Position numbers and translations under genes: made by a program. Of a stretch of 64,000 nucleotides of DNA, positions 54,247 to 63,603 are shown one piece after another (the first letter of the stretch is position 1; each line of letters starts with the position of its first letter). The notes below the pieces were generated by a model. It was given only the letters and a program-made list of their open reading frames with translations. It was not told where the DNA came from and did no database searches. The stretch is from positions 1 to 64,000 of the forward strand of contig CAKORY010000002.1 in NCBI GenBank assembly GCA_934101795.1. The letters run 5' to 3'. Source of the DNA: an uncultured Bacilli bacterium (GTDB taxonomy: Bacteria; Bacillota_I; Bacilli_A; RF39; UBA660).

Positions 54247-54791
54247 GTGGTTTAAAGGGAAATATTATCGGAGTAATTAGTAAGGATTACATAGAAGATG
54301 ATTATAGCGGAAAACTTGTTAAGGATATTGTTTTAAATAAAGCAAGTGATGCTTTGAAAATGGTTGGGCTTAATGAAAATACACTTGAATGTAATTTTGA
54401 TGATTTGAGTCATGGTAATAAAAATAGAGTAATACTTGCTAGTAAACTTCAAGATAAATGTATTATTTTAAATAATTTTAGTATTGGATTAACAAGTAAA
54501 GATATAGAATTTTTTAAAAAATTATTTAAAAGAATAACTAGTTATGGAAGAAAAATAATTTTAGTAGATGTAAATAGTAATTTGTTTTTTAATCTTGTGG
54601 ATAAAGTGTATGTTATAAGCGATGAAAAAATTTATGAAACAAGTAATATGTTTGATAAAACTTTGGGTGAATATATTGATTTACCAAATTTAGTGGAGTT
54701 TACTAGCCTTAGTGAAAATAAAGGAATTAAAATAAATCATTATAAAGAATTAGATGAACTTTTAAAGGCTATTTATAGGATTAAGTCATGA
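54237..54791 (+). CDS. Degenerate EcfA2-like ABC ATPase paralogue (no Walker A)
   Basis: A 184-residue protein related to EcfA2. DDLSHGNKNRVILASKL corresponds to the signature (LSGGQKRRVAIA), CIILNNFSIGLTSKDIEFF to the Walker B/D-loop (ILDEPTAGLDPKG) with Asp-Glu changed to Asn-Asn, KIILVDVNSNLFFNLVDKVY to the H-loop region with His lost. No Walker A. It starts 10 nt inside the previous gene and ends 4 nt inside truA. In Bacillus ecfA1–ecfA2–ecfT sit before truA; ecfT is missing here. Confidence 0.62.
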   Translation: MELSGLKGNIIGVISKDYIEDDYSGKLVKDIVLNKASDALKMVGLNENTLECNFDDLSHGNKNRVILASKLQDKCIILNNFSIGLTSKDIEFFKKLFKRITSYGRKIILVDVNSNLFFNLVDKVYVISDEKIYETSNMFDKTLGEYIDLPNLVEFTSLSENKGIKINHYKELDELLKAIYRIKS

Positions 54792-55507
54792 GATATTTAA
54801 TTAGATTTAGTTATGATGGAACATTATTTCATGGTTTTCAAAGGCAAAATGATGTTAAAAGTGTGCAAAAAACTTTGGAAGATGCTTTAAGTAAACTTTT
54901 GAGTGTGGAAATAGTTATAAAGGGTAGTGGAAGAACTGATGCTGGTGTTCATGCTTTGGATCAATGTGCTCATTTTGATTATGATGGTAAAATTACTAAT
55001 AAAGAAATTTTTAAATTAAATGAAATATTAAATGATGAAATAGTAATAAAGAATTGTAAAAAAGTACCTAATGATTTTCATGCTAGACATAATGTGAAGA
55101 AAAAGACTTATGTTTATAAAATAAATAATGGTATGTATAAAAAATGTTATGATGGTTATTATTTTCAAATTAAATATTCTTTGGATATAAAAAAAATGAA
55201 AAAAGCAAGTAAGTTGTTTGTTGGAGTTCATGATTTTCATAATTTTGTAAGTGGATTTAGAGTTGATTATACTACTTGTATATACAAGATTAATATTAAA
55301 AGACGTGGAGATATTGTTCTTGTGAAGTTCGTGGGTGCAGGTTTTTATCGTTATATGGTTCGTCATTTAGTTGGTGCTTTACTTGATGTTGGTAGAGGTA
55401 AGGTAGACATTAATGTGATAGAAAATATGCTTTTAAATGAAAATTTAAATAAAAAGCTTAGTATAGTGCCAGCGGATGGACTTTATTTGGTTGAGGTAGA
55501 TTATTAG
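54788..55507 (+). CDS. truA: tRNA pseudouridine(38-40) synthase
   Basis: Modifies the tRNA anticodon stem. The catalytic Asp is in GSGRTDAGVHALDQ (about 46–59), the start is RYLIRFSYDGTLFHGFQRQ, and GAGFYRYMVRHLVGALLDVG is conserved. 239 residues. It is followed in Firmicutes by rplM–rpsI; here a membrane gene and a decayed gene intervene. Confidence 0.96.
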   Translation: MRYLIRFSYDGTLFHGFQRQNDVKSVQKTLEDALSKLLSVEIVIKGSGRTDAGVHALDQCAHFDYDGKITNKEIFKLNEILNDEIVIKNCKKVPNDFHARHNVKKKTYVYKINNGMYKKCYDGYYFQIKYSLDIKKMKKASKLFVGVHDFHNFVSGFRVDYTTCIYKINIKRRGDIVLVKFVGAGFYRYMVRHLVGALLDVGRGKVDINVIENMLLNENLNKKLSIVPADGLYLVEVDY

Positions 55508-55577
55508 TTTCTTAATCGTTGACATTATTACTTTATCGGAGTAAAATAACAACTTGTGATGAAGGAGATATAAGGTT

Positions 55578-56147
55578 ATGAATAGAATTAAAAACGGAAT
55601 AAAATATAAAGTTAAGAAAATAAGTAAAAATAATAATTTTAAACTTAGAGAAACAGCGTTAGAAATGGGAACAGTTATATTTATAAATCGAGCTTTGAAA
55701 TGCCAAAATGCATATGATCAAGCTCTTTTTGCGAGTGCTGCTGCGGGAATGTGCGCTAGTACCTTGTTTTTTAGTACTTTTATAATTGAGTTAAAGAAAT
55801 ATATTAAGAAATATGATTATTTAGAAAATTATTTACAAAGAATGTCATTTGATAAAGCTATAAAATATTGTGATCGTAAATTTAGTAAGACTAATATTAA
55901 TGAAAATAAAGTTTCTCAATTAGTTGGAATTGAAATTGTTTTTGGTTTATTGATGTTATTTGCTACAAGGTTTTTAAAAATAGATAATTGTGCTGAATTT
56001 ATAAAAAGTATTATAATTATATTTAGTTCTTTGTTACTTGTTGATGGTGTTAATAATATTTTTAAATCACTTTTTTTAATGAAAGAAATGTATTATTATC
56101 AAAATAAATCTAAAGATTTGGAAAATGTTAGAAATTTGAAAAAATAA
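55578..56147 (+). CDS. Unknown membrane protein, 189 residues
   Basis: No family recognised. The N-terminal 25 residues are very basic; hydrophobic segments are at about 48–70 (FASAAAGMCASTLFFSTFII), 118–135 and 140–160. It has an AAGGAG site. It is inserted between truA and rplM, normally adjacent in Bacilli, together with the decayed gene downstream, suggesting an acquired or lineage-specific segment. Confidence 0.68.
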   Translation: MNRIKNGIKYKVKKISKNNNFKLRETALEMGTVIFINRALKCQNAYDQALFASAAAGMCASTLFFSTFIIELKKYIKKYDYLENYLQRMSFDKAIKYCDRKFSKTNINENKVSQLVGIEIVFGLLMLFATRFLKIDNCAEFIKSIIIIFSSLLLVDGVNNIFKSLFLMKEMYYYQNKSKDLENVRNLKK

Positions 56148-56155
56148 GGATAGAT

Positions 56156-56184
56156 TTGACATTTGGTGTGGAATAATGTACAAT
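56156..56184 (+). promoter_or_regulatory. Intact promoter ahead of a decayed gene
   Basis: -35 TTGACA (56156–56161), 17-bp spacer, -10 TACAAT (56179–56184). Confidence 0.75.
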
Positions 56185-56205
56185 ATTTCGTAACAAATTG
56201 GGGCT

Positions 56206-56558
56206 TGTTATGAAATATATAAATTTTCTTCGCGTGAGTATGTTGTTAAAAATATTAAACATTGTAAGTGGGGTATTTTAAGTAAAGTTTATTATAACTT
56301 TATGAAGTTAGCTACATTTTCATCTGTTAGTACAATGTTTTTATGGGACTTTATTCACAACTTGCAATGATGAAGAATGTAGATGAGTTGAGATATAAGA
56401 GATTATATAAATGAATTTGCTCTTAGATGTCAAACTAAAGAGAATTTAGCAATGAACTTGTATTAAGAGAAGTTGTTGATGATACTATTTTAGAAAAAAA
56501 TAAGTTACAAACAATGAAAGATATGAGAGAATTGCTTAATAAAATAGTGCAAATTTAA
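56206..56558 (+). pseudogene. Decayed protein-coding gene with several frameshifts
   Basis: Consecutive plus-strand fragments in different frames: KFSSREYVVKNIKHCKWGIL and further to WDFIHNLQ (stop 56368–56370), MMKNVDELRYKRLYK, RDYINEFALRCQTKENLAM, and LVLREVVDDTILEKNKLQTM to LLNKIVQI (stop 56556–56558). The last two can be joined by one shift near 56450. Together they read like one helix-rich protein of about 120 residues. I cannot name the family. Confidence 0.6.
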
Positions 56559-56597
56559 AGAAATTTGTAAAAATATAGAGAAAATGGCTAAAAACGT

Positions 56598-56626
56598 TTG
56601 ACTTTTGGTCATTTTTTTCATATAAT
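56598..56626 (+). promoter_or_regulatory. rplM–rpsI promoter
   Basis: -35 TTGACT (56598–56603), 17-bp spacer, -10 TATAAT (56621–56626), 80 bp before rplM; the leader may hold a ribosomal protein control site but I see no clear structure. Confidence 0.88.
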
Positions 56627-56705
56627 TTTAATCGGTACATTTTATTTATGTGATTTGTTTAGTCGTGGGAAAATTAAACAGAAAACATGATGAAAGGATT
56701 AGTAT

Positions 56706-57137
56706 ATGAAAACATTTATGCAAAAAAAAGAAAATATCGAAAGAAATTGGTATGTTATTGATGCTGAAGGTCAAACTTTAGGTCGTTTAGCTACTAAAGC
56801 TGCTCACGTTTTACGTGGAAAACACAAAGTTACTTACACTCCATATGTTGATTGTGGTGACTATGTAATCATTGTTAATGCTGAAAAGGTTGTTTTAACT
56901 GGAAATAAGCTAGAAGATAAGAAATATTATAATCATAGTGGTTTCCCAGGAGGACTTAGAGAAAGAACTGCTAAAGAAATGATTAATAATTATCCAGAAG
57001 AAATGGTTGAAAGAGCTGTTAAAGGAATGCTTCCTCATAATAGATTAGGAAGAGCTATGGGTAAGAAATTATTTGTTTATAGCGGACCTGATCATAAACA
57101 TGAAGCTCAAAAGCCAAAAGCTTTGGAAGTTAAATAG
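56706..57137 (+). CDS. rplM: 50S ribosomal protein L13
   Basis: Begins [20 protein letters not shown] and has [20 protein letters not shown] and YNHSGFPGG, followed by [10 protein letters not shown]. 143 residues, normal length. rpsI begins 8 nt downstream. Confidence 0.98.
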   Translation: MKTFMQKKENIERNWYVIDAEGQTLGRLATKAAHVLRGKHKVTYTPYVDCGDYVIIVNAEKVVLTGNKLEDKKYYNHSGFPGGLRERTAKEMINNYPEEMVERAVKGMLPHNRLGRAMGKKLFVYSGPDHKHEAQKPKALEVK

Positions 57138-57145
57138 GAGGAATT

Positions 57146-57565
57146 ATGGCTAAGAAACAAGAATGGACAGCAACTGGTAGAAGAAAAAGAAGTGTAGCAA
57201 GAGTTAGACTTGTTGGTGGTACTGGTAATATTACTGTTAATGGTGTTGATGTTAATGAATATATGCCATTTGCAACACTAGTTATGGATTTAAAACAACC
57301 ATTAGTTGCAACAGGTAATGAAAACAGATTTGACATTGATGTTAATGTAACTGGTGGTGGATTTTCAGGACAAACTGGAGCAATTCGTTTAGGTATTACT
57401 AGAGCATTACTTGCATTTGATGCTAATACAGATCAAACTAGAGAAGATAGTTATAGACATATTCTTAAGAATGCTGGATTTGTTACAAGAGATCCAAGAG
57501 TTAAAGAACGTAAGAAATATGGTCTTAAGAAAGCAAGAAGAGCTCCACAATTTAGTAAACGTTAG
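57146..57565 (+). CDS. rpsI: 30S ribosomal protein S9
   Basis: 139 residues beginning [20 protein letters not shown] and ending [12 protein letters not shown], the invariant C-terminus that reaches the P-site tRNA. An AGGAGG site precedes the ATG. Confidence 0.98.
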   Translation: MAKKQEWTATGRRKRSVARVRLVGGTGNITVNGVDVNEYMPFATLVMDLKQPLVATGNENRFDIDVNVTGGGFSGQTGAIRLGITRALLAFDANTDQTREDSYRHILKNAGFVTRDPRVKERKKYGLKKARRAPQFSKR

Positions 57566-57583
57566 TAGATATTTTGATTTTAA

Positions 57584-57615
57584 TCCTCATGAACCTTTGG
57601 TTTGTGAGGTTTTTT
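57584..57615 (+). terminator. rplM–rpsI terminator
   Basis: CCTCATGAACC–TTT–GGTTTGTGAGG, an 11-bp stem with two G·U pairs, followed by T residues. Confidence 0.9.
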
Positions 57616-57677
57616 GATGACATTTACTTAGAAATTTGGTAAAATATTTATGAAATAGCTGAGATAGGTGGTTAGTC

Positions 57678-58544
57678 ATGAGAATTAGTAATGAATGGAA
57701 AGATTATGAATGTTTGGATGCTGGTAATGGTGAGAAATTAGAACGTTGGGGTAATATTGCGTTAAGAAGACCAGAACCTCTTGCTATGTGGCCAATTGAA
57801 ATGGATAATGCTTGGAAAAAAGTTGATGGAGTTTATTATAGGTTTGTTGATGGAGGAGGACACTGGGAATTTAATAAAAAATTACCTGATTTTTGGACTA
57901 TAAATTATAAAAATTTAAAGTTTAAAGTTAGTCCAACTAATTTTAAGCATACTGGTTTATTTCCTGAACAAGCTTGTAATTGGGATTTTATGATGGATAA
58001 AATTAAAAATGCTAATAGACCTATAAAAGTTCTTAATTTATTTGGTTACACAGGTGGTGCAACTGTTGCATGTAGTAAAGCTGGTGCAGAACTTGTTGTT
58101 CATGTTGATGCGGCTCGTGGAATGGTTGAGTGGGCAAAAGAAAATGCTAAACTTTCAGGAATAGAAAATAATTATATTAGATTTTTAGTAGATGATTGTT
58201 TAAAGTTTGTTGAAAGAGAAATTAGACGTGGTAATAAGTATGATGCTATTGTTATGGACCCTCCGTCTTATGGAAGAGGACCAAGTGGTGAAGTATGGAA
58301 ACTTGAAAAGAATTTGGAAGAACTTGTTAGTAGATGTACTTTTCTTTTAAGTGATAAACCTTTATTTTTCCTTATTAATGCTTATACTACCGGTGTTTCT
58401 AGTACTGTTTTACATAACATATTAAAATTAACAGTTGGTAAAACTTATGGCGGTGTTGTTGATGCTGGGGAAATTGGCCTTCCAATAAGTAAGAATGATT
58501 TGGTTCTTCCATGCGGTATTTATGGTAGATGGCAAGATGAATAA
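57678..58544 (+). CDS. Class I SAM-dependent RNA methyltransferase
   Basis: A C5-cytosine-type rRNA methyltransferase of the RlmI/YccW-like group, without a PUA domain. SAM motif LNLFGYTGGATVACSKAGA (about 115), then HVDAARGMVEWAKENA and the MDPPSYGRGP motif (about 194–203). 288 residues. The target base is not known. It overlaps the next gene by 8 nt. Confidence 0.85.
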   Translation: MRISNEWKDYECLDAGNGEKLERWGNIALRRPEPLAMWPIEMDNAWKKVDGVYYRFVDGGGHWEFNKKLPDFWTINYKNLKFKVSPTNFKHTGLFPEQACNWDFMMDKIKNANRPIKVLNLFGYTGGATVACSKAGAELVVHVDAARGMVEWAKENAKLSGIENNYIRFLVDDCLKFVEREIRRGNKYDAIVMDPPSYGRGPSGEVWKLEKNLEELVSRCTFLLSDKPLFFLINAYTTGVSSTVLHNILKLTVGKTYGGVVDAGEIGLPISKNDLVLPCGIYGRWQDE

Positions 58545-59202
58545 AATTATTTATGAAGATAATCATTTATTGGTGGTAGAAAAACCTCAGAACGTACTTG
58601 TGCAAGCTGATAATACTAATGATTTGGATTTACTTACTAGTTTAAAAAAATATATTAAAGAAAAATATAATAAACCTGGTGAAGTTTATTTGGGGCTAGT
58701 GCATAGACTTGATAGACCTGTTGGTGGTGTTATGGTTTTTGCAAGGACTAGTAAATCTGCATCAAGACTAAGTAACATGATAAGAATTGACGAATTTGAA
58801 AAAAATTATTTAGCTATTGCCCGTGGTATGCTTCCAGAAGAAGGTGTATTTGAAGATTATTTGTTAAAACTAGAAAATGAAAATAGAACTATTGTAGATA
58901 AGAATGGAAAGTATTCTAAATTAAGTTATAAATTATTAGGTTTTAAAGATGGACTTAGTTTAGTTAAAATTAAACTTGAAACTGGAAGATCTCATCAGAT
59001 TAGGGTACAATTCTCATCTCGTGGATACGCATTGTGGGGGGATCAAAAATATAATTCTAAGGCGAAAGTAGGAGAACAAATTGCTTTGTGGGCTTATGAA
59101 CTTAGATTTAAACATCCTGTGCGTGATGAAATAATGGATTTTAAATGTAATCCACCACTTAAATATCCCTGGACTTTATTTGGAGATGTAATTCATGACT
59201 AA
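58537..59202 (+). CDS. RluA-family pseudouridine synthase
   Basis: The catalytic motif is LVHRLDRPVGGVMVFAR (Asp in HRLD, about 53). The start is IIYEDNHLLVVEKPQNVL; the end keeps the LETGRSHQIRVQ signature. 221 residues, with no S4 domain, so probably acts on rRNA or tRNA in the RluC/RluA manner; target unknown. It starts inside the methyltransferase gene. Confidence 0.9.
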   Translation: MNKIIYEDNHLLVVEKPQNVLVQADNTNDLDLLTSLKKYIKEKYNKPGEVYLGLVHRLDRPVGGVMVFARTSKSASRLSNMIRIDEFEKNYLAIARGMLPEEGVFEDYLLKLENENRTIVDKNGKYSKLSYKLLGFKDGLSLVKIKLETGRSHQIRVQFSSRGYALWGDQKYNSKAKVGEQIALWAYELRFKHPVRDEIMDFKCNPPLKYPWTLFGDVIHD

Positions 59203-59929
59203 TGAAGAAATATTTATGGAATATGTTCGTAGCTTTGATGTTTCTTGTAAATCAATAAATAGAAAAATAAATCATAGTCTTAGAGTAAGCGAAATTTGTA
59301 AAAAAATAGCTATATCATTAAATTTGAATGATGAACTTATTGAGGTAGCTGCCTTTATTGGTTTAGTTCATGATATTGGCAGATTTAAACAGTGGGAAAT
59401 ATATCATACATATAATGATTTAAAAAGTGTTGATCATGCTATGGTTGGAATTAAGATTTTATTTGATAATAATTTTATTAAAAAATTTATTGTTGATAAT
59501 AAATATTATGATATTATATTAAATGCAATTAAGTGCCATAATGAATATATTCTTGATTGTGAGCTTGATGAAAACAGTTTAATTATGTCTAAAATACTAA
59601 GAGATGCTGATAAAATCGATATCCTTTATATGATTGTAAACGGCGATGTAGAAATTGAGAAACCTAGTTTTGATATTACTCAAGAAGTAATTTCTGAATT
59701 TTTACAAAAAAAGTGTATTAAAAATAAATATTTAAATACAGACTCTGATAAAATCTTACTTAGATTTGCATTAGTATTTGATTTAAATTATTCCTTTAGT
59801 TTAAACTATATTTTAAATAATAATTATTTAAAACTGATTTATAAAAGATTGGAAAATAAAAAAGTAATAAAACCTTATTATGAATTTGCTCAAAAATATT
59901 TAGAGGAGGGGTGCTATGGAAAAATATAA
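59195..59929 (+). CDS. HD-domain hydrolase
   Basis: HD phosphohydrolase of 244 residues: NHSLRVSEICKK (His), GLVHDIGRFKQ (HD, about 54), VDHAMVGIKIL, and RDADKIDILYM (Asp). The phosphohydrolase substrate is unknown; nucleotides are likely. It overlaps both the pseudouridine synthase and the ttcA-like gene, so the four enzymes form one operon from 57678. Confidence 0.85.
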   Translation: MTNEEIFMEYVRSFDVSCKSINRKINHSLRVSEICKKIAISLNLNDELIEVAAFIGLVHDIGRFKQWEIYHTYNDLKSVDHAMVGIKILFDNNFIKKFIVDNKYYDIILNAIKCHNEYILDCELDENSLIMSKILRDADKIDILYMIVNGDVEIEKPSFDITQEVISEFLQKKCIKNKYLNTDSDKILLRFALVFDLNYSFSLNYILNNNYLKLIYKRLENKKVIKPYYEFAQKYLEEGCYGKI

Positions 59930-60743
59930 AGAAATAGAAAGAAGTATTATAAAAAGATTTAGAAAAGAAATATGGGCTAAGTTTGTAAATGCTGTTAAGG
60001 ATTATCGCCTTATTAATGAAGGTGATAAAGTTATGGTATGTATTTCCGGAGGTAAAGATTCTTTTTTGCTTGCTAAGTGTGTGGAAGAATTAAAAAGACA
60101 TGGCGGAGTAAATTTTGATGTTTGTTATGTTTGTATGAATCCTGGATATAATGAAATAAATAAACAAATGATACTTAAAAATGCTAATTTGTTGAATATT
60201 AATTTAGAAATGTTTGATAGTGATATATTTGAAGTTGCTAATACTTTAAATGAGAAAAGTCCTTGTTATATGTGTGCAAGAATGAGAAGAGGACATCTTT
60301 ATAATAAAGCAAAAGAACTTGGATGTAATAAAATTGCTTTGGGTCATCATTTTGATGATGTTATTGAAACAACACTTTTATCTATGTTTTATGGTAGTGA
60401 AGTTAAAACTATGCTTCCTAAGTTACATAGTGAAAATTTTGAAGGTGTAGAGCTTATTAGACCACTTTATTTAGTAAAAGAAGCAAATGTTCTGGCTTGG
60501 TGTAAATATAATAATTTAACTTTTATTAATTGCGCATGTAAGTTTACTGATAAAGTAAGTAAAAGTGATGAACATATTAGTAAGAGAAAAGAAATGAAAG
60601 AACTTATTAAGAATCTTAGAGAAATGAATCCTGATATTGATTATAATATATTTAAATCTATGGATAATGTTAATTTGAATTGTGTCCTTGGCACTAGAAA
60701 AGATGGAGTTCATAAAAGTTTTATGGAAGATTATGATAAATAA
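59916..60743 (+). CDS. TtcA-family tRNA thiolation enzyme
   Basis: PP-loop ATPase: CISGGKDSFLLAKCVEEL (SGGKDS, about 45–50), CYMCARMRRGHLY (the CxxC that binds the Fe-S cluster), GHHFDDVIET, and a further Cys pair NCACKF. 275 residues. TtcA makes 2-thiocytidine at position 32 of tRNA; the function here is inferred from the motifs. AGGAGGGG precedes the ATG. Confidence 0.88.
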   Translation: MEKYKEIERSIIKRFRKEIWAKFVNAVKDYRLINEGDKVMVCISGGKDSFLLAKCVEELKRHGGVNFDVCYVCMNPGYNEINKQMILKNANLLNINLEMFDSDIFEVANTLNEKSPCYMCARMRRGHLYNKAKELGCNKIALGHHFDDVIETTLLSMFYGSEVKTMLPKLHSENFEGVELIRPLYLVKEANVLAWCKYNNLTFINCACKFTDKVSKSDEHISKRKEMKELIKNLREMNPDIDYNIFKSMDNVNLNCVLGTRKDGVHKSFMEDYDK

Positions 60744-60771
60744 TTCTTCTTTTTTTATAATATAATATATT

Positions 60772-61422
60772 ATGAAAAATTATTATGTTAAAATTATGTT
60801 CCTTTTTTTAGGTTTATTTATTCTGATGTATGGATATCCGGTTAGGGCTGATTTACCCCTTCAAGGCAAAGTTATTGTTGTTGATAGTGGTCATGGTGGT
60901 CTTGATCCTGGTGCTCTTTATAATGATATTTATGAAAAAGATATAACACTTGCAATTGGTAAATATTTGGAATACGACTTAAGTAAAATGGGCGCTACAG
61001 TTATTATGACAAGAAGTGATGATAATGATTTGAGTAATGGGGTTAAAAATCATCGTAAAAAGGCTGATTTTGATGAAAGAATTAAAATCATTAATCAGAA
61101 GTTTGTTGATATGTATGTATCTATTCATTTAAATTATTTAACTGATTCTAGGTATTATGGAGCTCAAGTTTTTTATAATAATGATAATAAAAGGTTAGCT
61201 GAAAGTGTACAAGAATATTTAAATAAAAATACAAATGGTGATAGAAAGGTAAAAAAAATACCTACTTCAACATATATGTATGATAAGTTAAAAACTAAAG
61301 GCATTTTAGTTGAATGTGGTTTTTTGTCAAACTCTATGGAAAGAAGTAAGCTGGTAATAAAAGAATATCAAATGGAATTTGCTCGGGTTTTATCCGAAGC
61401 TATAAGTCATTATTATAATTAA
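60772..61422 (+). CDS. N-acetylmuramoyl-L-alanine amidase, CwlD-like
   Basis: Signal peptide (about 5–24), then an Amidase_3 domain: VVDSGHGGLDPGA (zinc His), NDIYEKDITL (zinc Glu), SIHLNYL (zinc His) and LVECGFLSN (catalytic Glu). At 216 residues with no extra domain it matches the size and layout of CwlD, which makes muramic-delta-lactam in spore cortex; this fits the other sporulation genes here. The ATG has no ribosome binding site and lies right after TATAAT-like sequence, so it may be nearly leaderless. Confidence 0.85.
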   Translation: MKNYYVKIMFLFLGLFILMYGYPVRADLPLQGKVIVVDSGHGGLDPGALYNDIYEKDITLAIGKYLEYDLSKMGATVIMTRSDDNDLSNGVKNHRKKADFDERIKIINQKFVDMYVSIHLNYLTDSRYYGAQVFYNNDNKRLAESVQEYLNKNTNGDRKVKKIPTSTYMYDKLKTKGILVECGFLSNSMERSKLVIKEYQMEFARVLSEAISHYYN

Positions 61423-61530
61423 GTTAATATTTCACTTTTTTTTCACAAGTTTTTTACATTATATCCATTAATTAGGTATATATTTATTTTGTCAGTTGTG
61501 ATATAATGTTTAAAGTAAAGGCGGTATAGT

Positions 61531-62466
61531 GTGAAATCAAAAACATTTAAAACATTAGATGAACAAATTGACATACTAACTAAAAAAGGTTTAGTGGTTG
61601 AAGATTTTGAAACTGCTAAAACTGTTTTGCTTAGAGAAAATTACTTTTTCTTAAGTGGTTACCGTCATTTATTTATGAGACCCGATGATAACAAAACTTA
61701 TCTTGAAGGTACAACATTTAATGAATTGTATTCAATGTTTCTTTTTGATAGACAAATAAGAAATATAATTTTTAAAAATATTTTAATAGTAGAAAATAAT
61801 TTAAAAAGTATACTTGCTTATATTATGAGTAAAAATCATGGATTTAAAGAAAATAATTATTTAAATCCAAATAACTTTGTAAGAGATTCAAGAAGAAATA
61901 GACAAATTAATGATTTAATCAGAAAAATGAAAAGACAAATAAGTGTTAATGGTAAACAACATAGTGCAACAGCTCATTACATCATTAATTATGGTTATAT
62001 TCCTTTGTGGGTTGTTGTTAAAGTTTTATCGTTTGGAATAGTTGGTGAACTTTATACAATACTACAGTATCAAGACCAAAAGGAAATTGCTGATGTTTTT
62101 GGGGTTAGTATTGATAGTATGGTTGATTATTTACCAATTGTTGCTAATTATCGTAATTTGTGTGCTCATGAAGATATTTGTTATATTAATAGAACTCAAA
62201 AAGCTATTGATGATACAAAATATCATAAACTATTGTATATTCCTAAGATAAATGAAGAATATATATATGGAAAGAATGATTTGTTTGCACTCATAATTAT
62301 TTTGAAACAATTATTAGATGAAGATAATTTTAACTTATTTATTAGTGAGATAAGTTATGAACTTGATAGGCTTTCAGGTAAATTAAAGGTAATTAAAGTA
62401 GAAAAAGTATTACATGAAATGGGATTTCCAAATAATTTTAAAGAAATAGTGAGGTTAGAAAAATGA
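61531..62466 (+). CDS. Abi family (AbiD/AbiF-like, HEPN) protein
   Basis: A 311-residue Abi_2 protein. The N-terminal part KTLDEQIDILTKKGLVVEDF, then LLRENYFFLSGYRHLF is characteristic; LFDRQIRNIIFKNILIVENN follows. YRNLCAHEDICY contains the R(x4)H of HEPN RNases. Such proteins abort phage infection in lactococci, but chromosomal solitary copies are common. GTG start. It overlaps the HtrA gene by 4 nt, placing it in a housekeeping transcript rather than a defence island. Confidence 0.85.
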   Translation: MKSKTFKTLDEQIDILTKKGLVVEDFETAKTVLLRENYFFLSGYRHLFMRPDDNKTYLEGTTFNELYSMFLFDRQIRNIIFKNILIVENNLKSILAYIMSKNHGFKENNYLNPNNFVRDSRRNRQINDLIRKMKRQISVNGKQHSATAHYIINYGYIPLWVVVKVLSFGIVGELYTILQYQDQKEIADVFGVSIDSMVDYLPIVANYRNLCAHEDICYINRTQKAIDDTKYHKLLYIPKINEEYIYGKNDLFALIIILKQLLDEDNFNLFISEISYELDRLSGKLKVIKVEKVLHEMGFPNNFKEIVRLEK

Positions 62467-63575
62467 ATGAAGAACAAAACAAACAAAGAAAAAAAATAGT
62501 CTATTATTTAATTGCATTTTTTGTGGGATGCTTAGCTATGTATGCTGTTGTGTACTTTTTTCCAACAAGCATAACAGAAAGTATTACTAAACTAGAAAAA
62601 GATGTAACTGTTACTGATACTGGTATAGCTGATGCTGTTGAAAAGGTCTATGATGCGGTGGTGGTTGTATCTACTTATAAAGATCAAACTTTGATATCAT
62701 CGGGTACAGGATTTGTATATAAAAAGGAAGGTAATAAATATTATATTTTAACAAATCATCATGTTGTTGATGGTGGAAATAAAGTTACCGTTACATTTAC
62801 AAGTAAAGATGTTAAAGAAACTAAAATTGTTGGTTCAGATCAATATGCTGATATAGCTGTATTAAGTTTAGAAAGTTCAAAAGATTTAACTGTTGCTGAG
62901 CTTGGAAAGAGTGAAAATTTAAGAGTTGGTGATACAGCGTTTGCGGTAGGAGCACCACTTGATACTGCCTATTCTTGGACTGTTACAAGAGGCATAGTAT
63001 CAGGTAAAGAAAGAGAAGTGGCTGTTTCTCTTAATAATTCTAGAAGTAATGATTACGTTATGAAAGTATTACAAACTGATGCAGCAATTAATTCAGGTAA
63101 TAGTGGTGGACCTTTATGTAATAGTAATGGTGAAGTGATTGGTATTACATCACTTAAACTTGTAAGTAATGGTGTTGAAGGTATGGGATTTGCTATTCCA
63201 ATTGAAAATGCTGTTACTAAAGCTGAACAAATAATAAGTGGTGATTCATATGAATATCCATATTTAGGTATTCAAATGCTAGATATTACAGATGCTTATA
63301 GTTTATATCAATATTATGATTTAATTAAATCTTCTGGTCTTTCTAGTGGTGTTCTTGTTGCAAGTATAGAAAAAGGTAGTCCAGCTAGTAAAGCTAAATT
63401 TGAAAAAAATGATATAATTACTAAAATAGATGGTAATGATATTAAGAATCTAGCTTATTTAAGATATTATTTATATCAACATAAAGTTGGAGATACTATT
63501 AAAGTTACAGTTTATAGAGATGGAAAAACTAAAGAACTTAGTGTTACTTTAGGAACAAATAAGCAAACAACATAG
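62463..63575 (+). CDS. HtrA-like serine protease (trypsin–PDZ)
   Basis: One membrane segment (about 12–32), then a trypsin-like domain with NHHVVDGG (His), YADIAVLSL (Asp) and INSGNSGGPL (Ser), all intact, and a C-terminal PDZ domain (about 265–360, ASIEKGSPASKAKFEKNDII). This is the DegP/HtrA membrane quality-control protease. 370 residues. Confidence 0.95.
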   Translation: MNEEQNKQRKKIVYYLIAFFVGCLAMYAVVYFFPTSITESITKLEKDVTVTDTGIADAVEKVYDAVVVVSTYKDQTLISSGTGFVYKKEGNKYYILTNHHVVDGGNKVTVTFTSKDVKETKIVGSDQYADIAVLSLESSKDLTVAELGKSENLRVGDTAFAVGAPLDTAYSWTVTRGIVSGKEREVAVSLNNSRSNDYVMKVLQTDAAINSGNSGGPLCNSNGEVIGITSLKLVSNGVEGMGFAIPIENAVTKAEQIISGDSYEYPYLGIQMLDITDAYSLYQYYDLIKSSGLSSGVLVASIEKGSPASKAKFEKNDIITKIDGNDIKNLAYLRYYLYQHKVGDTIKVTVYRDGKTKELSVTLGTNKQTT

Positions 63576-63586
63576 TTTGCTTATTT
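63557..63586 (+). terminator. Hairpin after htrA
   Basis: AAATAAGCAAAC–AACATA–GTTTGCTTATTT, a perfect 12-bp stem overlapping the stop codon. The T-run is weak, so it may stop transcripts only partly before the RDD gene. Confidence 0.7.
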
Positions 63587-63603
63587 AACTCTTTGGAGGG
63601 TAT

